Numbered from the stretch's first letter, positions 34,701 to 49,600 are shown. The stretch is DNA of 64,000 bases from Oscheius dolichura (GCA_932521035.1 OW051495.1:9920001-9984000), one strand, 5' to 3'. A program made the numbers and translations. The notes: generated from the letters alone by a model not told the origin.

Positions 34701-37700
34701 GGAGAAGAGGAGAAGGAATAACATTATCACGTATTTTGAAAAGAGGGGAGAGAAGGGGGGAAAACACCCGAATGGACGGAGAAAGTAAGATGGCTCGGCA
34801 GATATGGTATAGTCTAGAGAGCAGGAGCTAGCGGCGGCGGCCGACGGGGGGAGACCAACGGGGAAAATGAATACTCATCTTTCCTCTCTTCTGCTTGCAC
34901 CTTTGCGATGTGGCGGTTGCGGGGAGAAAAACAAACAGATAGGTTGTGGTCTGTTCGCGGGAGAGATGGTGGAAATGGGGAGGAGGACGACTAAAGAGAA
35001 AGAGAGCAGCTATAGAGGAGGTGAGAATCAATCGGCTACTACTGTCCGACTCTCAAGAGAACGCCGCTTTTTTACCGTAATCTCTCATTTGAGTAAATAC
35101 GAAGAGCTTGAAGTGTTTTATTCTGGCTGTTTTCTAGGAAAATCGTTGCAGGACCTCTAGTATCCCATAAGAACAACGCGGAAGCGGAAATGAAACTCGT
35201 TGACTTCCTTCTACTGCACAAGAGATCTCTTTTTCTTTAGATACACACAAGTGTCTAGATGGGCTTTAATCAAAAAGACACCATCGCTACGGGACCCAAG
35301 CAGAATGAAATCAGAGGAGGTGTTCGTCTGCCCGTCAGACAGAGAGATAAACAAAAACTCTCGCCTCTCGCACTGTTGTGGTCGTGATGTCCTTTGCCCG
35401 TCCCGACCACCTTTTGCCATTGGAATAATAAAGAGAGAGGCGTTCAGGGTAGAGGGGCGTGATCACTGTTTTCAGGGAGGGAGGGAGGCCCTGGGTGTGT
35501 GGTGGCTGGCTGGCTGGCTGATGGAGAGAAACAAACACGTGTGACTCTATTTTGCGCAAAGATCCTTCAGAGAGGAAAAAGGGGGGATTTTTTGGTATTG
35601 GAGAGGAGAAAAATACGGATCTCCGGGAGGAGGTAAAATGGTCAGGAATGAGATCAATCAATAAACAAGGAATAATTGTGGCGCCTCTTCCCCCCACACC
35701 ACATATAGGCGTGTCTCCGTGTCAAAACGTGATATTGGAGGCGAAGAGGCGAAAATAGGGCCTGACCGACCGGAGAGAGAGAAGAGAGACGGCCGTCGTT
35801 CGTTCGTCCGCCGCCCCGACCGACCGAGGTGCGGACGGCTCTGGCCTCTCTAATGGTATAGCACACTCTGCGCAAGAGGCAACCCTGCTACCTCCTTACC
35901 GTACACGCTCTCCCTCCCTCCACCCCGGTCCGGACATAGTCTCTACGTACGAACCATCTTCCTCCTTCGGTGTCCACCACCGCTGACTATTCTCTGTCGG
36001 CCTCTCTCTCTCTGCCTCCTCTCTTTTAGCAGGAGGAGGTTATGATCGGGCCAAAAATGACCAGCGGTGGATGGCAGTACCTCCTTCTGATCAGTAGCAG
36101 CAGAGAGAAGGGCGGGAAAGAGACGAGAGACAGGAGATTGTGGGGCAGCCGGTTAAGGAGGGGAGGATCGTAACTCGTCACATATGACGACGGCGGGCAG
36201 AAGAGGCTGGGAAAAGCTGGAGCCTGATCGCGAAGAGAGGCTAGTTATAGAGGAGAACAAGAAATTTGCAGAGGAGAGGACAATCCCTATCTTGATACGC
36301 AGCCAAAAGTCACATTCGATACTCAATCTCAACCACACTGGGTAAACATAAGCCCCTAGTCCACCTTGAAAGCGTTGCATCGCCAAAAAGGTGTGAAACC
36401 TTCAACTGCCCAGTGATTTTTCTACGCGGTTGACAGGTAACAAATTATTCCGGTTGGTGGATCATTCAAGACCGTGTCTCTACTTACAGTACCCCGGAAG
36501 TATGGAGGAGGTAGTTTCCATTTGACCCGGGATAAGCGAAGAATCGGAGGAACAGTTAGGCTACAACAGAGAGTAAAAATGTAGACTAATGAGGTCAGTC
36601 GAGACGAGGCGCTTTGACTGCCCGCCTCAATGGTTTTTTCTCGATCGAATGTGTGAAACTTTATCTGTATACACACAGAGAAAGTGAACAGGCATCGTAC
36701 TTTATTCTCAAGGATCGGGTAAAGCTCAAAACACCTATGGGAAGATGGGAACGTGGGTGAAGCTCACAAGACCCAGGGGAACGCTCATCAGCGGGTGGGG
36801 GAAAAGAAAGGGACGAGGAAGTCTTCCTTCTCCTAGTAAAATACAACGTCACCAACATTGCAAACTCTCCCGGTTAAGTAGTTTTGTGGATCAAGAGAAA
36901 GGGACAGGTACAGTAGCTCCGAATGTTCTATCCGGATGAACCAGGCATCAAACAACTTGGAGCTTTTAATTTCTCTGCACCGTGTCCCATAGATTAGAAG
37001 ATGTCATCCCTGGTCAGAAACCCCATTAATAATGAGTTTTAAAACTGTGTAACTAAATAAAAAAAAATATTAGCTGCAAGAGTTTAGAGTGAAGTCCCTA
37101 GGAGTTATCTCCCCTTGCAGTTGAACTTTCAGGGTGAAGCTCAGCCGACTGGTCTACTGATCCTCCTCATCCCACCTGCTGATTTTCTGTAATTCTACCC
37201 TGCTTAAAAGTGCAGCGCATGATCTCGGTTATTATCCTCCTCACGCTAAAGATGGCAAGAATAGTCTCTATGAGGAGGGATAAATTGCTTTTTGTTGATT
37301 TGTCCAAAAATAAAGAAAAGAGCTTTCTAGAGAGGAGGGGGAATGATGGATATGACAAATTGTGCCCATGTTACGATAGTTTTTTTCATACTTCGAAAAA
37401 TGTACTTTAATCAAGGTCTTGGTAAGCGAGGTTCCGTTTGCAGGATCGTGTTTTCTTCTCCCTCCGAAAGAGGAGAAGGAGACCTCGTCGCGCTGGGTCG
37501 CGCCTCCTTCTCCAGGCAAAAAAAGCCCAAATTATCCTCCTTCTTCTACCGTTTAGAGGAAGGGTTGTAAAATATGGAAAGGGATGGTGACTGACTAATA
37601 ATAAACAAACAAACAGGTTAGCAGCCGTAACTGTTGCCATCCCACCCCGGAGGGAATGCAAAGACGAAAACATTGGAGCAAAACTTTAGTCAGCAATACT

Positions 37701-40700
37701 TACTGGGGGGAGGCGAACCAGGAAAAACAATAAAATCCGAGGAACTCTGGTTTGTGAGAAGTCTACGTGTGTTTAAAACCACAATTCACACGTATTTTGA
37801 CAGATAGAAAGGGTAGATTTGAGGGAGACAAAAGTGTGAAGAGGTAGGGATTACCTGGGGGGAACGAGAGCAACTTGACGGATGGTTTGTGTCTCTCTTT
37901 CTGTTCTCTTTTTCATCCGAGCCGCTTGGCTCAATGTTGCGACTCGCGGGTTGATAGTTATAAAAACTAGAGACGTGTGGAGTGTAACATAGCTAAGTTC
38001 AGGAACTTGTACCTCTTTTACACTCGGGTTGACCTCTGGGTTAAGGGCCCTGGGGTCCAGGGGGAGAGAGCAAAGGACACAATGGGAGGGCCATCGACGT
38101 GGACGGGGGTGGGGGATCGGGAGTATCTTATCCTCTTCCCAAAATGGAAATGAGCCAGCAGGGCAAGAGATGACGTTTCGGCGGGCGGCCAGATGCCTTT
38201 GGAGGGGATTATAAATTCCTTCCTGAGGAAATTATAACATAAAAATAAAAGAAGGATTCTCGGGGACACAGCAGTGAGGGACGGGACAGCGTTTGGCTGT
38301 CTTTTCTCTCTCTCTCTGTCTCTCCCTGCTGCCCAACTGCCGACCGGTTCCCCCCTTTCCTTCTCCCCCTCCTCGCCACACTCACTACCAAAGAAAGGGA
38401 AAGCATCCCCCGGCCGTCCTCCCTCTCTTGTTCATCCGTTCGGATCCGTATGCTTTTGGGTGGGCTGTTGGCAGCTAGCCCAGAGTCGCACGGCTAATTA
38501 TGGGGAGGCGAAAAACGACTGCCAAAGAAGACCAAGCGACGGTTGTGATAACGAAACGAGAGGAACTGTTGGAAAGGGAAAACGCCACAGAACCCTTCCC
38601 CAGTGCAGTTTTTGCATGTTAAATTTGAAGGGAGAAGGAAAGCGACGACAGAGGGAGAGGAGGATAAAGACAACTCTGTCACCAAAGATCAGAAGTAGAA
38701 TGTGGCGGGGCCCCTTCACCGCATATGGATCAGGTAAAAAACAAAGAGAAAGAGGCAATGTTCTGACTGGGAGGAGACGGCCACCCTCCTCGGGAATTGA
38801 CGAGACTTTTACAAGCTCTACGTCCGATGACCTCCCTCTTTGTCCTAGCTTTGGACTTGTAAAATACGAGTTCCACTAGCCTCCCACAAAGCTATTAAAA
38901 TAGCCAAAAAAATAGACAGGAATGAGTCATAAAGAGATGGGAAGCGAATATTGGAAGAGAAGGGGTGCGCGTAAGGAGACTGGTGCCGGCACCATTCGGA
39001 CTCACCCCTCTCTGGCGGGCACCCACCAGAGGCCAACAGCTGATTGCTGCCAGTAGCGAAAAAACGTGAAAGAGAGAGAAAGACTACGGGCGATAGCTTC
39101 CCCATGAGAAAGAGCTCCTCTTGCTCAGGAAGGAGGATTTTGAAAGAAAAAGAGAGAAATTGAAGGGCAGACAAAGATGTATCACACTTTCATGACCGTT
39201 TCTATTTACCTAAGGATCCAGCTGGAAAAGTGAAAAAGCTCGATTTGGAAATCACTCGGTCCTAGTGAGAAATATAGTCGGGGTTTTATGAAATTCGAAA
39301 TGCTAAAAATGAAAAAAGAAGAGCGTGAAGTGAGGGTTCTATTGTGCCGCAATAGTTACAAACAAAGGTGCCAGTGCCGGCTGGAGCTCATCGAAGTCAC
39401 GAGATGTTTTTGGAGGGAAATTTGACGAAAAATACTAGAATAACAAGGGGCTTTTCTATCCAAAAGAGGTCTAGACTCCTGTGGTTATGGTATAGGGTAT
39501 AGGGTCCTAGAGGGAAATCACCCTTTGCCAATAGGAGGGTTCCAGTTCAAACTCTATACACAGCCCATTTTGCAGAACCAAGTTTGAGGAGGATAGAAGA
39601 AATGGTGATTTTTAAAGAAAAAAATTCAGTGGCCCCGAACACATTGAACTTGACCTCATTGTTCTGCGGGAATAGGAAGAGGAGGTCATAACCGAGACCG
39701 GGCAGGTGTTCCTCATACAGAGGAATGCTCCCGTTAGGAGAGACTCTCTTTTTTACTCGTACTGTATCAGTCACCAACTCGGGATACAATAGGTTTAAAG
39801 AGATCTCTGCTGGAATGGCCAGGGGCCTTTTGGGGGGCTCGTTTCCCCTTCTCCATCTCTCCTCCATCCCATCCCACTGGCTACCTTAAAGACTACATTC
39901 TAGCAAGAGAACACAGATCCCATTCGGTCAGGAGACAGCAGGTGGAAGCGGGAGAGGATGTGGGCAACGCAGGTCAGAGAGAAGAGAAGGGGCAGAGAGC
40001 GCAGAGCAGGGACGGACCACGAGCCAGCAGCCAAGTCTCCTCTTCCCCTTCTCTCTCTTCTTGCCTTAGCACTTTGGCTCGGTTGTGTATGCGCGTGTGG
40101 AATCATATGGGGTCGGGCGGCCGGTGTTCGCATCTCTCTTTTCTCTTGGCACCAGCTTCCATTAACCAGAGAGAGAGAGAGAAGGGAGAGGTGACGTCAG
40201 GGGCAATGGAAACGAGGAGCGAAGAGAGGAAAAGAAGAGGAGAGGAGAGGTAGAACTGGATCAGCCAGCCCGTCCCCTCCCCGCAGCAGCAGCCTTGCCT
40301 TTGATGGCGGTTTTTTGGAATAGATCATTACCATCATGGGAGTAAGTGCCAGTTGGCTGGATTCGAAGGGGGGGGGGGGGGGGGGCTTTCCTCTTTTTCA
40401 CTAATTCTAATCTCGAAAATAAAGGAACAAGAGGAGGGAAAGAAGGAAGTCGTCCACAATCAGACCATGGTTGGTTGCATAGATGGAGGCAAGAAGAAAA
40501 GGAGAGAACTGGAACAAGTTCCTTTTCATACAGAGACAGGGCGAGGATGAGACAGTTATGACTGTCATAGTTGTCCACTAAATGAAGGGAAAACGAGAGA
40601 GGGGAAAGGGGGAGGAATACCGGTGAAATGTTGGTGATCTAGCGTCTCATCATGACTCCCCCCTGGTGACCGACCCTTCCCTTCAATATCGTCACAACAA

Positions 40701-43700
40701 GCACGTGTTTGACTACTTTTTGACCTCCATAACTTAACATTTCCCAATGCGTGTTATTTTCAAGGAATAGAAAGTTTGATAGATCCTCCTACGGTTATTC
40801 GGTTAAAAGATGGCTCTTTTGCCGTGGACGCCCGAGAGAAATTAAATTAAATTATACAGTAATTTTATGCTGCTGGATTCGGGGGCTGGAAACTTTAACG
40901 GGTTGTGAGCAACTAGTCTAACTTATCCACCGACTCTGCTGTCTAACTGTGGCGCATTTAGACTAGCAAAGTACCAGAGATTTGAGTAAATGAGAGGCTG
41001 TTCCTATTCCAAAAAGCTGCAACCATCTGTGCCGAAATTGAGGTCAATCAAACAGCCGAGTGACAAGGGGCAGGTCATGCCACTGTATAAACACCGTCAC
41101 AAACTTGTAAACACATCTGCCCAGGGTGAGTGAACCGTAAACTTTTGACCGTTATCCCTCTTATTTAAATGAAATCCTTTTAACTGGATAAGATGTTAAT
41201 GGCTGGGTTGCTCTCGTTTCCTTGGCTCCAGCTGAGCGAACACTAAACAAATAATCCGGGGAGGGCTGCTCAGAGCCAGCCGTTCACTCCTCGGCCCCAG
41301 TTTTTTCGGCTGCCTCCTTCTTCTACTGCCGGCCTCCCCGAAAGCCCCTTCCCTTCTCATAATGTTTTACAGCCAACAATGACTATAGATCCAATATCAC
41401 GTGGTGGTGGTTTTCGATGATTGAGGAGGGAAGGTGGGGAAGGAATAGAATGGAGGAGGAGGATGGGGAAAACAAAAAGGAGCCGTGCACTTGCAGAAAG
41501 TCTACGAGATGTTTATGGGCAGACAGAAGGGGGAGAAGATTCGTGTGACAGATTTTCGGGGGATCGGGAGCCCTTTTCCTTCCTTGTTCCCTCCAGGAAA
41601 AACAGATTTAGAAGGAGAAGCAAGGTATTCCGCCTCTCGAGTACAAATGTTTTGGCAAGGAGGACAAGAGTTATGGGATTCGGGACAGCCAGCTGGGAGA
41701 GCGAGAGAGGGGCGAGTCTTTTTCTGACGTAAAATGTGATCAGCTCCGAACGGACCTTATAATTATGACTCGTCCAGTAGTCTTGGTCAATTTCTTAAGA
41801 AAACCACCCCATTTTAATAAATTAACCAGGAAAAAATAATCAAAAGATAGCCCTGAAAATCAAGAACAACTCCGCTACCTGTCCCTGGAAACGGTGGGAA
41901 ATGCACGCGGCGTGGGAGGCTAATCATTCGGGCAATGGTCACCCCGAGAAAAGTTAATTTGTTAGGTCAGTTTTGCGTAAACGTTTTGTCCATAAATGAA
42001 AGTAATTCCCCGGGCATACTATGGTGATATTTACGTGGATAATAAACGGTGACGGAAGTAGCGGGGATTCTGAGAAAACATCGTTTGCAACAGAAGGGCG
42101 GGGGCGTTTTTTAACTGGTCGACAACATAATTCTCATTAACAGGAGAGGTCTGACTCTCTGAGTCTCAGTAGAAGATAGATGGCATAGTGGGTCAGAACT
42201 TTCAGCTGCCAAGACTTTACGGGTAGAAAAAATCTGATAGAAACCGAGCCGCCCTCTTTGACACCCCCTTAATCTCGTACACAAAACAGAGATTGTAACT
42301 TTTGTGCTTGAATGGCAATGAATAAAGTTGGAGCATGTTTTTAAGCGGAATCAATATATCAGTTTCACCAAGTCGAAGAAGAAATCGACGTCAGAATACT
42401 TAAACAACAGATTTTCGGAGGAGAGGAGCTCTGTCTCTAATGGGCTTGTTTATTCATCCAGTCAGCCGGCCTCTTTTCTCTCTCTCTCTTGGTGGGGTGT
42501 TCGACGACTCATGCCTGCCTGCCGTGGCCCGAGCCATAATCCATTTATTGGTCACTCATTATGGCTGCTGGGGGTGGATGGAGAGGAGAGGAACAGAGAT
42601 TCGGGTCGTTTGACCCCCGCATAGGCAGCGACGAAGATTGCGCAACAAAGAGACAGAGAGAGGTGAGCCGGGAGCCAGAGCAGAAGAAGGTACACTATCA
42701 AATCGGGAGAGTAAGAAGTGGTACACCCAAGCGGATTAGTCATACTTCCTCAAAACAGATGGTTAACAAGTGGCTTTCGTGTGTTAGGCGAAGGGAACGG
42801 GCAGAAGCGACGTCACACCGTATAGGAGAGCAAACTGGTTTCCAAGATAAGAAATTGCGTATTTTTATGATTAAAAAGTGGATTTTTGCCTCACAAAAGG
42901 GGCGACACAGCTATTTACGTCAAGAGGATCAAAAGTTTGCAATTTGGTGTACAAATAGAGAACAGTCAGAGGATGGGGCCACTCTCCAAAAAATTGAAAA
43001 CTAGACTACGGTGAGTATTTCTAAAAGGAGGAGCATATTGCCGAAAACCGTATAATCCTTCTAAGAAGATGTCCTTCTCAAGCGAGTGATCGGAACACGG
43101 CATGGATTATTAGGGAGGAGGCAGGATTGCACAGCTGCACGACCCGGCGCTGACCTCGATGACAATGGCCGAACCGACAACATATGAGGATTTATAAGTT
43201 CACAGGAAGGAGGGGGCCGTTAACATTCTTTTCATAGATTTTACCATATTACTCTTACTGTAATTTCCTGGGTTCTTTTCTCTAAAAATAGCCATCCATA
43301 ACCTCCCTGCCCCGGTGGCCCTGGCCGTGTCAATGAGACCGAGACAAACAATAAAAAGACTGTCAACAGGGGAGTTCGAAGGCAATTACTTCCAAGTAGC
43401 AGAAGGAGAAGAATGCTCCTGACAGATGTTCCATCCCCGGTCAAATCCGCGTCCTTGAGAAACATGGCGACAGATGAAAAATGTTCCCCTCTGCCCGTGT
43501 GTATGACAGTAACCTCCGTCCGTCTCTCTCACTCTCCCGCCATCCCTAATAGAGATCGATAGTTTATAGAGAGGCAACAGTCAAGCGAGGGATACGCACT
43601 TCACAACTGGAACAAGCGTTTCCTCTGGGCCGGATGTAATACGCAATAAATTTTTGTTATGATGACGGCAGAGAGCGAGAGGTAGAAGCAGTGGGGGAAA

Positions 43701-45730
43701 AAGTGTTCAGTTGGTGGATCTTTGCTAGCCCTTTTTTCCCTGACCACTTGTGATCAGATTAAATGGACACGCGGGGACCCTACCCAGGGGCAAAAGGGAA
43801 AGAAAAAGTACCTGTCGGTAACGGTGATCTGCTCCAGACTGCCTCCTCCTCCGCCCGGATCGACTGGAGCCGCGTCCGGTTTCCTTTTCCTCTTGCCGCC
43901 ATTCTTCTTGATCCGGCGGTATTGCTCATACCAGCGGTTGATGCGTACTGAATATTTTCCTTATTCTTTTGTAAAAAGAAGTAAAAAGATTATGGTAAAC
44001 TTACAATTATATGTACCGTTCATTTTTGTACAAAACGAGGAAGAAAGGGGATCAGGAAGGCCAGACAGCCTTACTGCCTTTTTTATGGGTGAGAATTATC
44101 AAGCGCTTTCACTCTGCTTTCAACCTCTGCACAGATTTTTGCATTTCGAAAAGAGAAAAGAGATAAAAATGGATTAGGAAGTGGATAAGTGAACACAAGA
44201 GAAACCTTTCTCATCCCAATAAGCTCGAGATTACGGGGAAAATGCTGCAAAATACCTCAACTATCGCTATAGTTTATCCGCGTTCTATTTTACCTACGTA
44301 TTTATCCTAATTCTTGATTCTAAAATGAAAAGAAGAAAGTTGTCTCAAATTCTAACCTGCACTCTCCTTACTCAACAGTTTCCGGTGCTGGAAACAGCAG
44401 GTGATGAGCTGGTGGGCCAAGGCGAAGTCAAACCCATCTTTGGTACCATTCTCTACAGCAATCTGAAGAGGGAAAAGTAGTAATCGAATAAGAAAAAGAT
44501 CACCTGTAAGGCAGACAATAGATTGTCCTCAAACTGGGCAGTGAAAGCCCGCGGATCACTACACCACTGGGTGAGTTCGGTACAGGCGGCTGAGAACAGA
44601 CCGGACTCGCGTAGATTCTGCAAACTTTGGTATATTAATCGTATTTTTTTAAATCTAATGTGGTAAATTTTTATGGCCCCAGTTGTCTTGCGTTTTCGGT
44701 TAAACGCTGCTGTGTTTGTCAAGGGACTGAAGCTCGCGATCTGGGAACGGGTTCCAGCCCCCCTTTCCCCCTAGGGCGTCTGCGGCTTTTCTGTCGTCTA
44801 GGTCGATAAATAAAGGCTCCAAAAGACAAAAATCAAAGAGCATACCGTAATTAAGATATTGATTCTTTTATCCATAGCTTGTAAATCAAGAGAGAGAGAA
44901 TAGTAGGCGCGTGGGAGACTGAGAGTAACTTCCAGGTAGGAAACCGGATTTTCGACCCGGGTGAAAGTAGCTACTACAGGGAGAGCGGCGAGTGTGATTT
45001 AGGGGAAGAAGATCAAAAAGCAATTAGATTTTTAAGGGGAAAAGGCTGGATGGGATAGACGAAATGGCAGAACAGCCAAATAATAACAACAAAACGCCCG
45101 GATAAACATGACGTAGCAACCGGTTAAGTTTATAATACTAAAACGAGAGATGTTGGTTATCTTTTGCAGAAAAAAACGCTACTTTGAGGCGTGTAACCCT
45201 TCTATCGTTTTTAGAGGCATTCCAATAGACTTTTGTGTGAAAACAAGTAAAAAAGCGATCTGGGCCGTATCACTCTTTTTGCATCAAATGGACCGAAGAC
45301 GCCTTCTTCACCAGGGGAAGTACCAAAAATCTAGGCTGTAGGCTAAAGGCCCTCAGCAGAAGGCCCGAATTTAGCGAAGGAATTGGCAAGTAATCGCTTC
45401 GACTTGTGAATTATAGTCTCCGAAGAACAACGGGCATTCCAGAGTGAGAAGATTAGGATTTGGAGCTTTCAAAAAGGGAGAGCTGAAGCAGCGAATAACA
45501 CAAAGGTGCCCCTGATAAAGAATTGGGAATCAGAAATTTACGCGGGAACAAATTTAACCCCAAAGATATTCTCCAGCATCCGAAACTCGCTATTGTTTAG
45601 GAAATGTAAAAAATATCCAGGATGTACTAGTTGGGCAACTTGAAGTAGCTAGACTTACCGTGGCTATGGATACGAGCCGCGTATTATTCTGATGAACGTG
45701 TTCCTCATAAGACTCCTCGTCTGCCGACAT
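25760..45730 (-). CDS. ZMIZ/tonalli-type SP-RING (MIZ zinc finger) protein, 862 aa, 17 exons
   Basis: Exons run 45659-45730, 44504-44617, 44357-44462, 43812-43947, 30759-30972, 30074-30192, 29884-30028, 29760-29852, 28691-28972, 28537-28650, 27595-27932, 27208-27410, 27007-27166, 26569-26726, 26396-26529, 26278-26349 and 25760-25888; phases agree throughout (863 codons). Proteins of this kind are nuclear cofactors linked to SUMO ligation and chromatin remodelling. The N-terminal block (ACTELTQWCSDPRAFTAQFE) matches the conserved ZMIZ head. A Gly/Pro/Met-rich region follows, then SINGHPVPI of the domain before the finger, and the SP-RING core IPARCIRCQHSNCFDM. A basic KKNGGKRKRK may be a nuclear signal, and SVKEEP is a SUMO consensus. 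The 31-nt intron after exon 7 is the weakest junction. The final CP-C spacing of the finger is unusual. Confidence 0.88.
30973..43811 (-). other. 12.8-kb intron of the ZMIZ-like gene
   Basis: No exon or nested gene is supported. The sequence is rich in GA/CT repeats (for example near 31,910, 34,440, 36,000 and 38,310) and stacks of long but low-complexity ORFs on both strands, which are composition effects. It contains one poly-G tract (40368-40385). Size and GAGA-type content fit a regulatory intron. Confidence 0.7.
40368..40385 (+). repeat. poly-G tract, 18 G
   Basis: An uninterrupted run of 18 G within the large intron, able to form G-quadruplex structures. Confidence 0.95.
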
Positions 45731-46608
45731 CTGTTCTTCCAATACACATCAAAATTGAGTTGATCGGCTCAATCTACAACGTTCTACTTATTTTCTAATC
45801 CAATAAGAAGAGAATATATGTCAAAGAAGAAGCAAAAGAAATAATATGCGATCGGATAAGAAGCGGAGACAAAAGGATTGCCAAAGAGAGACCGTTAGAG
45901 AAGAGAGATTCGCGCAGCTGCGTCGGGTAAAAGCAAAACAGCGGCATAAGAGATCTCTATCGTTGGTTGCACGCCTGGGATACGTATTTGGCTTTTCATA
46001 GCTGTGTTTTATAATATATGAGAGGGAAGACAGGGAAATAACAAGGGGAGGGAGGTTTTAATGGCGGTTGGCTGTCTCGTCTTATTTCGACTGCAATATT
46101 CCAATAACTCTAGACTTTCTGTTCAAGAACTATCAAACAGGTGAGGCGAAGTTTGTTTATGACTTAAAAATACGGTAAGGAAAGAGTAAGACACTCATTT
46201 TTAAATCCTCATAAAAGATCAAAGACAAATTTTCCTTTATATACGGTCAGTTGAACGAAAACTGGAAAATAAAGAGTTGCTCGCCCTTTTGCAAGACTTT
46301 CTGCCTATGAAACAGGGAAATTTCAAAAGAAACAACAGACTCCATAAAGAGAAGAAGGTAAAATCAGTAAAAAAGTGAAATTACGAGGGGAAAAGAGAAA
46401 ATCTAAGCTTGGAAGTGCAGCGCTCCCATGAAAAAACAACACGCGCTATTTTGCATTCAATTTGCATGGTCGCCTCTCTATTTTGGACTCACTATCTACT
46501 CCCCTCTCTCTTACCCAATTTACCGAATGAATAATGCTTTATTCTGGTTAAAAGAAAGAGGAAACGGTGTGGGAAGGTAGGAAAAATGAAGTGTAAAGAG
46601 TGAGAGCC

Positions 46609-46634
46609 GGGGGGGGGGGGGGGGGGGGGGGGGG
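46609..46634 (+). repeat. poly-G tract, 26 G
   Basis: An uninterrupted run of 26 G in the gene desert, the longest in the window. Confidence 0.95.
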
Positions 46635-49600
46635 TCAAACTCCGTACGAGGGCAATAAAATATGTGATGTGATTCACACACATCTGGGCTTGGGAGTGTT
46701 TGACTTTTCGAAATTTCATTATTCAAAAGGCGACGGATGGAATCTTTCTTTTTTCTATATAAGGTAATCGAAGGATCTATCTTTCGGTAACAATATGTTT
46801 TCAAGAAGGGAGGACTGTTGGTTTCCCGACACAGGGAGGGCGGTTGTACTTCTAATTTGAGAAGAACAAAGAACAAAATAGGCTATTTTAAGAAAAATAT
46901 ACATCATTAGAGATCAAATAACAAGGGAGTTCCTTGTTTCTCTTTCCTTTATTTTGGGCTCTTGGTAAAATGGACAAAACAAGGAATTCAAGCACAATGG
47001 GGGAAGCTTGGTGATTATTCACCCAACGCTAGGGAGAGAGGAAGAGGGACATTGCGGAGACGCTTTCTTCCTCTTTCAAGGATACTGTCCGGGATTCGCT
47101 TTTTTGGATTCAAGTCCAGAAACGAAACTATCTAGGTTCAAAAGGAAGTAGACCTCAAAAGGGACAGCCGCTACGGGATTTCTCCGGGAAATTTATAGGC
47201 GGGAGTACGAGGGCACGTTCCTATCAGAGATTGGAGGATAAAAACGGAAGACATGTTGTAGAAAATTTAAGGAGACGTCGAGATTAAGTCGAGAAAATTA
47301 ATGAGATAGTAGGGTGGGAAAACTCTCAGGATGAAAAGGTTCGGGCAAGAAATGCCCCATGAATATATAGAGAAGTTTCTAGACGGGGGGAAAATATTGA
47401 ACAGGAATGAGAGTAGGGGATGGTTGAGATGCAACACGTGAGACATAATGAGACTGGCATATTATGAGCGAGACATGACAAACTTTGTCCCTCACCGGCG
47501 CCCATTCTTTGTGTGCCCGCGGTCATACCATCAGGCAACTTTCCAGTTATTTTTTCCCATTTCGCAACATGTACAGCTGCTTATTTTTCCAGATAGATCC
47601 AAAAACCAATGATCAGAAAGGGCAGAAGATATATTGAAAATTTAAATCCAAGCGCAGATCCCCGGCGCTGATCCAATTGACCACAGACAGCCCGCGCGCC
47701 ACCCGGATCGACTCGGTGTGTCTGGCATCTGGCATAAGCATCGCGGTTAGATGGGATCTATCTTCTTGGGAATTTTTGAATTTTGGATACTTATGGAAAA
47801 ATGTAGATAATGATTGAAAAATAACGGGGAATAGTTGACGTTGGCTTCTCTCCCACCCCGAGGGGGTTCAAGGAAATTTTGTTGTCACAACAACCGGTTG
47901 TGACCGGACGTGGTGACGTCAGTCTCGCTGCTTGTGAAAACGCCAGGGAGAGGAAGGCGGGAAGCAAAAAAGAAAAGACGCAACATTTCGTATGGATAGA
48001 TTAGGAAATTATACAAGGAAGGGATAAAAGTGGATACGGTTGGGGTTATAAACATCCTGGGGAGGGGAGATCCCCGAGAGAGAGAGGAGAGATGAAATGA
48101 AGGCAATTTACTGGGAATAATTGAGAGGAGAAATAACTGCAGGGCCAGCTCTGATCGAGAATACTCGCTGAGGGGGGATCTTTTGTTCTAGAGGCGTTAT
48201 TATTTGGGGAAATTGTTCGGGAAGTCAAAGGGCGCAGTTCTCAGGATTGTGAGTCAGGCCCCAGGCTTAATTTAGGCTAGGAACAGACATAGCAGGAGGT
48301 GGAAAATGGAGAAAGTCATATTCTTTGGGAGTAGGAAATGAGTAATGGGCTCCCCCGCAAAGAGAACAGGCTGATTCATGCTTTAGTACTCAACGAGGGG
48401 TTTAACGGAACTGTCGGAGAGTTCTGAACTCGGGAATTGGTCTCGAAACGCTGTTTTTTTGGAATAAAAAGGTTTGAATCAGGGGCTTTTTAGCGTTCTT
48501 TGAAGTGAAAATCACAGAAGAGATAATGAACAACCGGGTACAAAATGCGTTACACATTGGTAGAATTACCACGGTTTAATCAAGGTTTGTCTACAGTAAG
48601 CCATAGGCTCCTGAGCGGAAGTTTGAAGAGAGATAGAAAGAGAGTACACAAGTTGTTTGATTCATGAAAAAGTACAGCTCAATTGCGCTCTTTTAAACTG
48701 GTGAAATATTCATGACAAAGTGAAATATCAAGAGAGCAGAATTAGAATGATCAGATGACAAAAAACATAGAGCGACGGCAATCGGAAAAGGACAAGACGA
48801 GGCCCGCCGGCCAGCCGGACGGTGTACATCAGCATAAACATTAGGCAAAAGAAGAATAATATGTGACAGAGATGGGAACAGCCGTGCCGGAAAAAAGACC
48901 ACTGGGGATTCGTTTAAAGAAAGGGACAGCTGTTAATTGTAAGGATAAGAAGATAATTTACAGTATCTTCTCGGACCGGAACAATTTCTAGCCTTGAAGA
49001 GACTATAGGGTGGGGGAGAATTTTATGAGTTCTTTGCGGTTAGCCAACTATCCATGACAGATCCCGTTCTCTGGCCAATCAGTTGCAATAAAAAACCATG
49101 TAAACAAGTTAGAAAAACAGGTGGTCTTGCAGGGACATGGATTCCCAAAAATGAAAAGGTACAAGGAAGGAAGTAGCCGCCATTTTTGAATTCGCCTAAC
49201 CTCTACCTCCTTCAAAAATGTCTAAATTATTCATCGAGGCCAGGAGTGGACAGACAAAAGACAAATGAGACTAGCTAATGAAGAGTAAGAGAGGGGGCCG
49301 TTTAAAATCGAGTGGGGGTTTAAGGGGGATGCCTTGCAGACAAGGAAACGATTATGATTGAGTTAATTTAGGGTTGTTGCGGTAAATTCTGCAGGATTGT
49401 GCAGGGTTGCCTGCAACAGAAGACCATACATAGGGTGTACGAAAATTCGAGAGCGGATAATTTAATTAATTACAGTAGGGAGAGTTGGAATGTTTTGCAC
49501 GGTTTCTTGCAAAAGTGTACATCGAAAGGGAAAGCAGAGGGTGAGGTAATGATGCGGCTGTTTGCCTGGGAAGAGGAGAGAACGGGGGACGGTTTTTAAT

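Noticed and set aside
38274-38879. 201-codon plus-strand ORF inside the large intron
   Set aside because: Low-complexity Arg/Ser/Pro product caused by GA/CT composition; no homology.
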